From positions 1 through 23,884 of the forward strand of contig CAAGFD010000066.1 in NCBI GenBank assembly GCA_900769035.1: 23,884 nt of DNA, in the 5' to 3' direction. Of this stretch, positions 1 through 7,853 are shown one piece after another. Under the pieces are notes generated by a model. That model was not told the origin of the DNA, ran no database searches, and worked only from the letters and a program-made list of their open reading frames with translations. Within the stretch, counting starts at the first letter, position 1, and each line of letters begins with the position of its first letter. A program made the position numbers and the translations under genes. The DNA comes from Bacteroidales bacterium (GTDB lineage: Bacteria > Bacteroidota > Bacteroidia > Bacteroidales > Paludibacteraceae).

Positions 1-57
1 TGGTAGAGCACAACCTTGCCAAGGTTGGGGTCGCGGGTTCGAGTCCCGTTTTTCGCT
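1..57 (+). tRNA. tRNA-Gly (GCC), 5' end cut off by the window
   Basis: The anticodon stem-loop CAACC-TTGCCAA-GGTTG carries anticodon GCC. The T arm is at 33-49, with the TTCGAGT loop at 38-44. The 3' acceptor strand TTTTCGC lies at 50-56 and the discriminator base is T57. The 5' acceptor strand and most of the D arm precede the window. CCA is not encoded. It stands 20 bp upstream of a tRNA-Leu in the same orientation, so the two are probably one tRNA operon. Confidence 0.93.
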
Positions 58-77
58 CGAATTGACTAAACATTTTT

Positions 78-161
78 GCCCGGATGGTGGAATGGTAGAC
101 ACGAAGGACTTAAAATCCTTTGGCCATTGCGGCTGTGCGGGTTCAAGTCCCGCTTCGGGTA
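78..161 (+). tRNA. tRNA-Leu (TAA)
   Basis: The acceptor stem pairs 78-84 (GCCCGGA) with 154-160 (TTCGGGT), and the discriminator is A161. The anticodon loop reads TTAAAAT (anticodon TAA) between AGGA and TCCT. A long variable arm follows (around 120-135, GGCCATTGCGGCT), as expected for a class II tRNA such as leucine. The T loop is TTCAAGT. CCA is not encoded. Complete and apparently functional. Confidence 0.96.
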
Positions 162-175
162 CGAGGAAAGTTGTT

Positions 176-200
176 GTCGTTGATGATAATGACTTTTTTT
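176..200 (+). terminator. Intrinsic terminator after the tRNA pair
   Basis: A six-base-pair stem, GTCGTT (176-181) with AATGAC (188-193) and one G-T pair, closes a six-base loop and is followed directly by seven T residues (194-200). It is placed 14 bp after tRNA-Leu, where a terminator for the tRNA transcript is expected. The stem is short, so strength is uncertain. Confidence 0.6.
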
Positions 201-246
201 GTTTATACGATTTAATAATATAATTAGAATTTTTCATATGAACGAG

Positions 247-291
247 ACTGCACATGAAGTTGGTTTGAAACTTGGAAGTGCAGTTTTTTTT
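247..291 (+). terminator. Second intrinsic terminator upstream of waaA
   Basis: ACTGCAC (247-253) pairs with GTGCAGT (278-284), and an inner AAGTT/AACTT stem is possible. Eight T residues (284-291) follow on the plus strand. It is the better of the two terminators between the tRNAs and waaA. No gene is visible between them. It may back up the first one or end a short RNA. Confidence 0.7.
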
Positions 292-336
292 ATGGTTTTT
301 TACTCCTACACTATCTATGTTTCCCAAAAAAATTTG

Positions 337-344
337 TACCTTTG
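337..344 (+). promoter_or_regulatory. Bacteroidota-type promoter (-7 element) for waaA operon
   Basis: TACCTTTG matches the Bacteroidota -7 consensus TAnnTTTG. It lies 61 bp upstream of the waaA ATG. No clear TTTG -33 element is found at the usual 19-20 bp spacing, so assignment rests on the -7 box and its position after a terminator. Confidence 0.6.
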
Positions 345-405
345 TAGTTTATATATAGGGTAGTACCGTCTACGCCGTTATAATCTAATATAAACCACAA
401 AAGAA

Positions 406-1626
406 ATGAAAAATCTATATAACTTTGCTTTATGGCTGTACAAAATAGCCATTAGTTTTGCCGCACTTTTCCACTCCAAAGCGAAATCCATGAGCAATGG
501 ATGGAAAGAGGCGTTTGACAAAGTGGCTCCTTTAAAAAACGAAGAGGTAATTTGGGTACATGCAGCATCTCTCGGTGAATTTGAACAAGGACGTCCACTC
601 ATCGAAAGAATTCGAAAAAATCATCCCGAATACAAAATTTTACTCACCTTCTTCTCTCCATCCGGATACGAAGTACGCAAAAACTATAATGGCGTAGATG
701 TAGTTACATACCTGCCTTTAGACACCCCAAGCAATGCTACGGCATTTATCGAAGCGGTAAATCCCGTAAAAGTGTTCTTCGTAAAATACGAATTCTGGAT
801 AAATTACCTTAACACATTAAGGAATAAAGGGATAGAAACTTATATTATCTCTGCCATTTTCCGAGAAAAACAGGTGTTCTTTGCTTGGTATGGCGAAATA
901 TTCCGCCGTGCACTGATGGCCTTCAAATGCCTATACCTACAAAACAACAAATCTGAAGAGCTACTTCATATTATAGATATCAACAACACAAAAGTGGTAG
1001 GAGACACCCGCTTCGACCGCGTAGCAGACATTGCCGCTCAAGCAAAAAAATTGCCTATACTCGATGCTTTTGCAAAAGATAACGAGCTGCTCGTTGTAGG
1101 CAGTTCTTGGGAGCCGGACGAGAATATCCTTATCGATTATATCAACAATCTACCCGAAGGCAGAAAAGCCGTTATTGCTCCTCACCATGTAGAGCCGGCT
1201 CGAATAAGTACGCTCACTAACCGCTTGAAATGCAAATACGCTCTATATACAGAGACTGACGAAACGAGTGTAACCGAAGCCAAATGCCTTATTATAAATA
1301 CTATAGGACTATTATCAAGCATCTATAGCTATGGTAAAGTGGCTTATGTAGGAGGCGGTTTCGGGGTAGCAGTACATAACACCCTCGAAGCAGCAGTGTG
1401 GGGAATGCCGGTAGTTTTCGGTCCTAATTTCCATAAATTCAACGAGATAATAGAACTCATCGCTTGCCATGCCGCTACTCCTATAAATACCAAAATGGAG
1501 TGTGAAAAAGCTTTGGACTATTATTTCGACAACCCGGATGTCGCCGCTGCCGCCGCAAAAAAATATGTACTCTCTCATATCGGTGCTACCGACATCATTT
1601 ATAACGATGTATTCGGCAAAGAATAA
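406..1626 (+). CDS. waaA: 3-deoxy-D-manno-octulosonic acid transferase (Kdo transferase)
   Basis: This enzyme transfers Kdo from CMP-Kdo to lipid A precursor at the cytoplasmic face of the inner membrane, building the inner core of LPS (glycosyltransferase family 30). The 406-residue length is normal. Residues 3-22 are a hydrophobic membrane anchor. The ASLGEFEQG motif (54-62) carries the expected catalytic base glutamate, followed by FVKYEFW. The C-terminal half has VGSSWEPDE and the nucleotide-sugar signature YVGGGFG...HNTLEAAVWGMPVVFGP. The start at 406 places the membrane anchor at the N terminus, 61 bp after the promoter element. hisS follows after 35 bp, so it probably opens a four-gene operon ending with recF. 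Confidence 0.96.
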   Translation: MKNLYNFALWLYKIAISFAALFHSKAKSMSNGWKEAFDKVAPLKNEEVIWVHAASLGEFEQGRPLIERIRKNHPEYKILLTFFSPSGYEVRKNYNGVDVVTYLPLDTPSNATAFIEAVNPVKVFFVKYEFWINYLNTLRNKGIETYIISAIFREKQVFFAWYGEIFRRALMAFKCLYLQNNKSEELLHIIDINNTKVVGDTRFDRVADIAAQAKKLPILDAFAKDNELLVVGSSWEPDENILIDYINNLPEGRKAVIAPHHVEPARISTLTNRLKCKYALYTETDETSVTEAKCLIINTIGLLSSIYSYGKVAYVGGGFGVAVHNTLEAAVWGMPVVFGPNFHKFNEIIELIACHAATPINTKMECEKALDYYFDNPDVAAAAAKKYVLSHIGATDIIYNDVFGKE

Positions 1627-1661
1627 ATATTTATAACAGAATAATTTTAATATAACTACAT

Positions 1662-3020
1662 ATGACAAAACCTTCCATACCAAAAGGTACTCGTGATTTT
1701 TCGCCTGCCGAAATGGCGAAACGCAACTATATTTTCGACACAATACGTTCGGTATTTTACAATTACGGTTTCAAACAAATAGAGACCCCATCGCTTGAAA
1801 ACCTCTCTACACTGATGGGTAAATACGGAGAAGAGGGTGACAAACTCCTTTTTAAAGTACTCAATTCCGGCGATTGGGCAGCCAAATTAAAAGACGAAGA
1901 ACTACTGTCGCGCAACAGCATTCGACTTACCAACTTAGTGAGTGAAAAGGGATTGAGATACGACCTAACCGTGCCATTTGCTCGATATGTGGTTCAGCAC
2001 CGCGATGAAATTACTTTCCCTTTCAAACGCTTTCAAATACAACCGGTATGGAGAGCCGACCGTCCTCAAAAAGGGCGTTATCGCGAATTCTTCCAATGCG
2101 ATGCCGACGTAGTTGGCTCCGATTCTCTAATCTACGAAGCGGAATGTGTAGAGATGATAGACCAAGCCTTTGCTAAATTCGGCATCGACGTGGTAGTTAA
2201 AATCAATAATCGTAAAATTCTTGCCGGCCTTGCCGAATGGGTAGGTGCCGCAGATAAGATAATAGATATCACAGTGGCTATCGACAAACTCGATAAAATA
2301 GGCCTTGACAACGTAAATAAAGAACTTGCCGACAAAGGTCTATCTACTGAATCCATTGAGAAGTTGCAACCAATATTACTGCTACAAGGCTCTAATACAG
2401 AGAAGATTGACATTCTAAAAGAGGTGCTTAAAGGTAGTGAGGTAGCACAAAAAGGTATTGCCGAGCTCGAAGAGGTATTCGGTTATCTTAAGGATAGCGA
2501 CATAAAATGCAAAGTAGAACTCGACCTTACATTGGCTCGCGGATTGAACTATTATACCGGAGCAATACTCGAAGTAAAGGCTCTCGGAGTGGAGATGGGT
2601 TCTATTTCCGGCGGAGGAAGATACGACAACCTGACCGGAATTTTCGGTTTGCCTGGAGTATCAGGAGTAGGCTTCTCTTTCGGAGCCGACCGCATCTACG
2701 ATGTACTCACCATGCTCGATAAATTCCCAAAAGATGCTACCCAAGGCACCAAAATACTACTTGCCTATTTCGACAAAGAGGGGCAAGATTTCTGCCGCAA
2801 AAAAGTACGTGCTCTGCGACGCGCCGGTATTGCCGCCGAAATTTATCCGGAAATAACCAAATTCAAAAAACAGATGTCGTACGCAAACGCATGTAATATC
2901 CCGTTCGTGGCTATTGCCGGAGAAACCGAAATCGCTGCCGATGCCCTTATGCTGAAGAATATGGAAACCGGCGAACAAGAATTATTGTCCATCGAAAAAA
3001 TTATTGACATGCTCAAATAA
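1662..3020 (+). CDS. hisS: Histidine--tRNA ligase
   Basis: Cytoplasmic class II aminoacyl-tRNA synthetase that charges tRNA-His. The 452 residues include motif 1 near 36-46, the LRYDLTVPFARYV block (98-110), motif 2 RADRPQKGRYREFFQCD (131-147), the histidine-specific LARGLNYYTG (291-300), and motif 3 around GVGFSFGADRI (335-345). A Rossmann-like anticodon-binding domain runs from about residue 363 to the end. The start is the first ATG after the waaA stop and gives the typical PKGTRDF opening. The gene lies between waaA and the DUF4954 gene with gaps of 35 and 64 bp and no terminator between them. Confidence 0.98.
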   Translation: MTKPSIPKGTRDFSPAEMAKRNYIFDTIRSVFYNYGFKQIETPSLENLSTLMGKYGEEGDKLLFKVLNSGDWAAKLKDEELLSRNSIRLTNLVSEKGLRYDLTVPFARYVVQHRDEITFPFKRFQIQPVWRADRPQKGRYREFFQCDADVVGSDSLIYEAECVEMIDQAFAKFGIDVVVKINNRKILAGLAEWVGAADKIIDITVAIDKLDKIGLDNVNKELADKGLSTESIEKLQPILLLQGSNTEKIDILKEVLKGSEVAQKGIAELEEVFGYLKDSDIKCKVELDLTLARGLNYYTGAILEVKALGVEMGSISGGGRYDNLTGIFGLPGVSGVGFSFGADRIYDVLTMLDKFPKDATQGTKILLAYFDKEGQDFCRKKVRALRRAGIAAEIYPEITKFKKQMSYANACNIPFVAIAGETEIAADALMLKNMETGEQELLSIEKIIDMLK

Positions 3021-3084
3021 AAAACCTTTTTAACTATTTTACAATAAGGGCTTTAATGTAAAAACCAATACTCTATTAAAAACA

Positions 3085-5067
3085 ATGTACAGACTATTAA
3101 CGGAACAAGAAAAAAACATTTTAATCGAAAACGGATGTAGTGCCGACAATTGGGATAATATTCACGTGACGGAGAATTTCTCTGCTAACTATATAAAGAA
3201 GGTAGAATTCTCCGGAAATATTAACCTCGGCGCTTTCGACAATGTATTTGCCCAAGCAGGTGGCTTTACGGTGCATTCCGGAATTTACGAAGCGCGACTG
3301 CATAACGTATCTGTGGGCGATAATTGTTACATACATTCCATCCATAATTATATAGCTAACTACAACATAGGCAACAATGTATTTATAGAAAATACGAACC
3401 TTATAGTAGTTGACGGCGAATCTACATTCGGTAATGGAGTTCGCGTGCCCGTGATGAACGAAACCGGAGGGCGTGAAATTCCTATCTACGATTATCTTTG
3501 TGCTCCGCTGGCATATATCCTTGCTATGTACCGCCACGACACCGAACTCGTTGAGAAACTGGAGCAGATGATTACCACCTATGCCGAAAAGCAGAAGAGC
3601 ACTACGGGGTATATAGGCGACAATGTAAAAATCGTCAATTGTGGCACTATAAAGAATGTGCGTATAGGCGAATATACTACACTCGGAGGGGTGTCCAAGC
3701 TCAACAACGGCTCTATCAACTCCAATAGACACGCGCCCGTGCATATAGGGTCGGGAGTTAAATGCAACGACTTCATACTCTGTTCCGGGGTAGACATTTC
3801 CGACTCCACCCTTGTCAGTTGTTGTTTTGTAGGTCAAGGCACCATTATGGGCAAGCACTACTCCGCACTCGATTCACTCTTTTTTGCCAACTGCCAAGGG
3901 TTTCATGGAGAGGCGACATCCATTTTTGCAGGACCATATACGGTATCGCACCATAAATCGAGTCTGCTCATTGCAGGTATGTTCTCCTTCTTGAATGCGG
4001 GCTCGGGTTCAAACCAGAGCAACCACATGTATAAGTTAGGACCGATACACCAAGGTATGGTAGAGCGAGGCAGCAAGACTACGAGCGACTCATATCTGCT
4101 TTGGCCGGCACGTATAGGGGCATTCACCCTCGTCATGGGGCGCCACACCAAGCACTCCGACACCAGTGCACTTCCATTCTCTTATCTAATAGAGAATGCC
4201 ACAGAGAGTTACCTTGTACCGGCAGTCAACCTGCGTAGCGTAGGTACCGTTCGTGACGCTCAAAAGTGGCCGAAGCGCGACAACCGACACGACCCCGTGC
4301 GCCTCGATACTATCAATTTCAACCTACTTAGCCCTTACACGATACAAAAAATGTATGCCGGCATAGAGGTACTGAAAGACATACGTAATCTCGCCGGTGC
4401 AAACAACGAGATTTATGCCTATCAAAACTGCTATATCAGAGCTTCAAACCTGGAGAAAGGCATTGACTTATACCGCACTGCGATAATGAAATTCATCGGC
4501 AACTCCGTCATCTCCCGAATAGGTAAAGCACCGATATCTACTGTTGGAGAATTACGCACACGCCTGCTGCCTACATCTAACATCGGCAACGGTGAATGGG
4601 TGGATTTAAGCGGACTCATTGCTCCGAAATCTATCATCAATGAGATGATTGTCAGCATAAAAGCGGACAAATATACCGCAGACGAACTATACCTTCGATT
4701 TACCGATATCCACGAAAAATATTACGACTACGAATGGACGTGGGCTTACGACAAGATGCTCGAGCATATAGGTAAAAGCATTGAAAATATCACCGTTGAC
4801 GACATCAAAAGCATTGTAAACGAATGGATTAATGCCGTTACTACTCTCGATAAAATGCTTTATAACGATGCCCGCAAAGAGTTCAACTTAAATGCCAAAA
4901 CAGGTTTCGGTGTGGATGGCGATGACGAAATAAAAAGCATGGACTTCGAAAAAGTGCGAGGCTCTTTCGAGAAAAACCAATTCGTACAAGAGTGTCTGAA
5001 CCATATCGAGCGTAAAACAAATTTGGCGAACGAAACCATTGCCTTATTAAATTCAATAAAACAATAA
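3085..5067 (+). CDS. DUF4954 family protein with left-handed beta-helix (hexapeptide) repeats
   Basis: I recognise the 660-residue layout as the DUF4954 family, found mainly in Bacteroidota and without an established function to my knowledge. The first ~350 residues show hexapeptide-repeat character: alternating short strands such as VSVGDNCYIH, YNIGNNVFIENTN, IGDNVKIVNCGTIKNVRIGEYTTLGG. This predicts a left-handed beta-helix like nucleotidyl- or acyltransferases. The remainder is largely helical. There is no signal peptide or membrane segment, so it is probably cytoplasmic. It follows hisS by 64 bp and precedes recF by only 4 bp, implying co-transcription. A sugar-nucleotide or acyl transferase activity is possible by fold, but nothing in the sequence proves it. 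Confidence 0.85.
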   Translation: MYRLLTEQEKNILIENGCSADNWDNIHVTENFSANYIKKVEFSGNINLGAFDNVFAQAGGFTVHSGIYEARLHNVSVGDNCYIHSIHNYIANYNIGNNVFIENTNLIVVDGESTFGNGVRVPVMNETGGREIPIYDYLCAPLAYILAMYRHDTELVEKLEQMITTYAEKQKSTTGYIGDNVKIVNCGTIKNVRIGEYTTLGGVSKLNNGSINSNRHAPVHIGSGVKCNDFILCSGVDISDSTLVSCCFVGQGTIMGKHYSALDSLFFANCQGFHGEATSIFAGPYTVSHHKSSLLIAGMFSFLNAGSGSNQSNHMYKLGPIHQGMVERGSKTTSDSYLLWPARIGAFTLVMGRHTKHSDTSALPFSYLIENATESYLVPAVNLRSVGTVRDAQKWPKRDNRHDPVRLDTINFNLLSPYTIQKMYAGIEVLKDIRNLAGANNEIYAYQNCYIRASNLEKGIDLYRTAIMKFIGNSVISRIGKAPISTVGELRTRLLPTSNIGNGEWVDLSGLIAPKSIINEMIVSIKADKYTADELYLRFTDIHEKYYDYEWTWAYDKMLEHIGKSIENITVDDIKSIVNEWINAVTTLDKMLYNDARKEFNLNAKTGFGVDGDDEIKSMDFEKVRGSFEKNQFVQECLNHIERKTNLANETIALLNSIKQ

Positions 5068-5071
5068 CATC

Positions 5072-6175
5072 ATGTATCTTACTCATTTATCGTGTATTAA
5101 TTACAGAAATATTCGTGAATGCGACTTAAAATTCTCCGAGAAGTTCAACTGTTTTCTCGGGGCAAACGGCATGGGTAAAACCAATTTACTCGATGCTATC
5201 TATTACCTCTCTTTCACGAAGAGTCATCTCTCTACTATTGACTCTCAATTAATTAATCACGAGAGTGAGTTCTTTATGCTTCAAGGCGACTATATACGTA
5301 ATGCACAAGAAGAGTCGATAATGGCAGCAGTAAAACGTCGCACCAAAAAGCAGTTTAAGAGGAATAAAAAGGAGTATGGCAGGCTCTCGGACCATATCGG
5401 ACTCATACCTGCGGTACTCGTTTCTCCTGACGATAACTACCTTATTGAGGATGGCAGTGACGAAAGGCGAAGATTTATGGATATGGTTATCTCGCAATAT
5501 GATAAAGACTATATGCATGCCGTGATGCGCTATAATCAAGCATTACAAAGCAGGAATGCCCTTCTCAAAGCCGACATAATGCCCGAAGCCGATATGCTCG
5601 ACATCTACGAGGTACAAATGGCTCACGAGGCTGACTATATATACAAAAAGAGATGTGAGTTCGTTGATGAATTCACACCTCTTTTTAAGGATTTCTATTA
5701 TAGGATTTCCGGCGGACGGGAGGAGGTAGGGCTCAACTACACCTCTCATAATGAGCAAGGTAATCTAAAACCGCTCCTCGAAGAGTGCCGGAACAGAGAT
5801 TTTGCCATCGGATATACCACTCGCGGCTCGCATAAAGACGATTTGCAAATGCTCCTCGACGGGTACCCTATAAAACGAACAGGTTCGCAAGGGCAGAATA
5901 AGAGTTATATCGTGGCAATGAAACTCGCACAATATATTTATTTAAAAAAGGCAACAGGGGTAAATCCTATTCTACTTCTCGACGATATTTTCGATCGCCT
6001 TGATTCGTCACGTGTCGAGAATATCATTAAAGTTGTCTCCTCCGATGATTTCGGTCAGATTTTCATCACGGATACAAATCGCAATTATACCGATAGCCTT
6101 ATATCAAAAATAGCGGCAAAAGCCGCTATCTATATTATTTCTGAGGGCGTTGTTTCCGCTCTTCAGCCATTTTAA
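5072..6175 (+). CDS. recF: DNA replication and repair protein RecF
   Basis: SMC-like ATPase that helps load RecA at ssDNA gaps with RecO and RecR. Walker A is GANGMGKT (30-37), the ABC signature is GSQGQ (271-275), and Walker B is ILLLDD (300-305) followed by IFDRLD. The N terminus (MYLTHLSCINYRNI) is typical, as is the length of 367 residues. It starts 4 bp after the DUF4954 gene. The last 41 bp overlap the 3' end of the convergent hydrogenase gene. Codons for residues 345-354 also form a perfect 8-bp hairpin that acts as the hydrogenase terminator on the other strand. Confidence 0.97.
   Translation: MYLTHLSCINYRNIRECDLKFSEKFNCFLGANGMGKTNLLDAIYYLSFTKSHLSTIDSQLINHESEFFMLQGDYIRNAQEESIMAAVKRRTKKQFKRNKKEYGRLSDHIGLIPAVLVSPDDNYLIEDGSDERRRFMDMVISQYDKDYMHAVMRYNQALQSRNALLKADIMPEADMLDIYEVQMAHEADYIYKKRCEFVDEFTPLFKDFYYRISGGREEVGLNYTSHNEQGNLKPLLEECRNRDFAIGYTTRGSHKDDLQMLLDGYPIKRTGSQGQNKSYIVAMKLAQYIYLKKATGVNPILLLDDIFDRLDSSRVENIIKVVSSDDFGQIFITDTNRNYTDSLISKIAAKAAIYIISEGVVSALQPF
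6105..6129 (-). terminator. Intrinsic terminator for the hydrogenase gene, embedded in recF
   Basis: ATAGCGGC (6110-6117) pairs perfectly with GCCGCTAT (6122-6129) around a four-base loop. On the minus strand the stem runs straight into a T tract (complement of the A run at 6106-6110). On the plus strand no T tract follows. It lies six bases after the hydrogenase stop codon, and entirely inside recF coding sequence. Confidence 0.85.
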
Positions 6176-7604
6176 CCAATTCTTTATTGTAAACACGTTG
6201 TGCAGTGGCTTTGTCGATATGAGTACAAGGTCCCGTTACACAACCGCCTTCACAAGCCATAACCTCGATAAACTGACTCGGACATTTTCCGGTTTTGGCA
6301 AATCCTCTCAACAATGCGATATTCTTTTTATTCAAATTGCTAAGTAGCATTGCGTTGATATCTTGGCGATTGTAAAGCACTTTCACAGCATTACTTACGC
6401 CACCTGTTTGTCCGTAGCCGTGGCTTTCTACATAAGCCTCTTCATCGATATGCCAAGGGGTCACTTGGTCGAGTTTGATATCGAGACCATCGAAAATAGA
6501 ACCGAGTTCTTCGAAAGTCATCACATAATCTACCGTATCGGTGTATTCAGCCTCTTTACGTTTTGCAATACAAGGGCCGATAAATACCACTTTAGCATCA
6601 GGGAATCTGTTTTTAGCAATCTCTGCGGCATAATACATCGGAGAGCGGGTAGAAGATACGTATTTCTCTATTTCCGGCACATGTTTTCTCACGAGTTGGA
6701 TGTAAGAAGGGCAGCAAGAAGTAGTCATAAAAGGTTGACCCTCTTCGAGTTTTTCCAAAAGCTCGGCACCTTCACGGCGTGAAGTTTCATCAGCACCGAG
6801 AGCTACCTCCATCACCTCGTCAAAGCCTACCTCTTTAAGGGCACCATAAAGATTATCCAAAGTGGTGTTGAATTGTGAGAGGATTGCAGGAGCTACTATG
6901 GCAACCATCTTTTGGTTTGGATTCTTAATATTTTGAAGTACGTCGAACACTTGAGAAATCTCAAAAATTGCACCGAACGGACAAGCATTAATACATTTTC
7001 CGCAATAAATACATTTCGTTTCGTCTATATGCTCAACGCCATATTCATCTTTAGATATAGCCTTTACAGGGCAAACCTCTTCACAAGGAATCGGCACATA
7101 GATAATAGCGTGATAAGGGCAACTTTGATGGCAAATACCACAAGAAACGCAGAGGTCATGATTAATTTCAGCTTGACCGTTTGATTTGAAATTGATAGCA
7201 TTTTTCGGGCAGTTCATATAACAGCTACGAGCCACACAACCGCGACAAAGGTTAGAAATTTCGTAGTTAACCTGAACACAGCTGGAACAAGCCTCATCCA
7301 TTACGCACATGATGTTTTTCTTAGTGCGTTCGGTTCTTTCCAACGCGCCCTTTGCATAGTGAGAAAGTGGCGTTAATTCGTCTTTTTCATCGGTCATATC
7401 ATATCCTAAGAGCGGGAACATCTTATATTTCCACACTGCGCGCTCTTTATGAACGCAACAACGGCCTCTTACTTTTGATTGACGAGGTGTTAATTTAATA
7501 GGTAAATGATCGATATCCTCAACAAGGCTCTCCTCTTTCCAGAGTTTTACCAGCTTTGCCAACAATCCGTGGCGAACTATCATCACATTGTTAGTAAATG
7601 CCAT
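6135..7604 (-). CDS. Monomeric [FeFe] hydrogenase with N-terminal ferredoxin-type domains
   Basis: Catalyses reversible H2 formation from protons and reduced ferredoxin, or senses H2; probably cytoplasmic. Residues 100-210 hold several [4Fe-4S] cysteine motifs: CRGC...CYMNCP (120-132), CVSCGICHQSCP (152-162), CEEVCP (174-179) and CIYCGKCINACP (198-209). The H-cluster domain has L1 TSCCP (295-299), L2 GPCIAKRKE (343-351) and L3 MACEGGC (449-455), so all four ligand cysteines (298, 345, 451, 455) and the adjacent proton-relay cysteine (297) are present. The GPC form of L2 and the cysteine-rich N terminus resemble what I know as group B enzymes of anaerobic Bacteroidota and Firmicutes. The maturases HydE, HydF and HydG are not in this window. 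Confidence 0.93.
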   Translation of the reverse strand: MAFTNNVMIVRHGLLAKLVKLWKEESLVEDIDHLPIKLTPRQSKVRGRCCVHKERAVWKYKMFPLLGYDMTDEKDELTPLSHYAKGALERTERTKKNIMCVMDEACSSCVQVNYEISNLCRGCVARSCYMNCPKNAINFKSNGQAEINHDLCVSCGICHQSCPYHAIIYVPIPCEEVCPVKAISKDEYGVEHIDETKCIYCGKCINACPFGAIFEISQVFDVLQNIKNPNQKMVAIVAPAILSQFNTTLDNLYGALKEVGFDEVMEVALGADETSRREGAELLEKLEEGQPFMTTSCCPSYIQLVRKHVPEIEKYVSSTRSPMYYAAEIAKNRFPDAKVVFIGPCIAKRKEAEYTDTVDYVMTFEELGSIFDGLDIKLDQVTPWHIDEEAYVESHGYGQTGGVSNAVKVLYNRQDINAMLLSNLNKKNIALLRGFAKTGKCPSQFIEVMACEGGCVTGPCTHIDKATAQRVYNKELVKMAEERKQRPQK

Positions 7605-7659
7605 AACAAAAATTCTGTTGCTTTAATTTAATGTTTTACTTTTTTCTTATTTTGGTCTG

Positions 7660-7689
7660 CAAAGGTACAACTTTTTTTTATAATACAAC
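7660..7689 (-). promoter_or_regulatory. Promoter for the [FeFe] hydrogenase gene
   Basis: Reading the minus strand, TACCTTTG (7667-7660) matches TAnnTTTG. A GTTG element (7689-7686) sits 18 bp upstream of it as a fair -33 box. The hydrogenase ATG is 56 bp downstream of the -7 element. This promoter diverges from that of polA. Confidence 0.6.
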
Positions 7690-7816
7690 TAATGTTTCAG
7701 CAATGACTTTCAATTTACTACCATTATTTATCGTTGATAATCAATGAAGAATATATTATTTGATACATATTACTTTTAATTTGTTGTTTGAATCCGTACC
7801 ATCCGTTAATTTTTTG

Positions 7817-7824
7817 TATCTTTG
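7817..7824 (+). promoter_or_regulatory. Promoter (-7 element) for polA
   Basis: TATCTTTG is a perfect TAnnTTTG match. A TTTG at 7787-7790 is 26 bp upstream, which is further than usual, so the -33 box is unconvincing. The predicted transcription start, about 7 bp after the box, falls just before the ATG at 7836 and well before that at 7854. This favours 7854 as the polA start. Confidence 0.6.
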
Positions 7825-7853
7825 TAGTTTAAATAATGTATTTTTATAATGTT

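Noticed and set aside
3121..3858. 245-codon minus-strand open frame inside the DUF4954 gene
   Set aside because: It is a shadow of the plus-strand coding sequence, with no motif and an unlikely composition.
7836..7853. ATG at 7836 as start of polA
   Set aside because: It would sit at or almost at the predicted transcription start, and the MKKLFLVDA opening at 7854 matches the family N terminus better.
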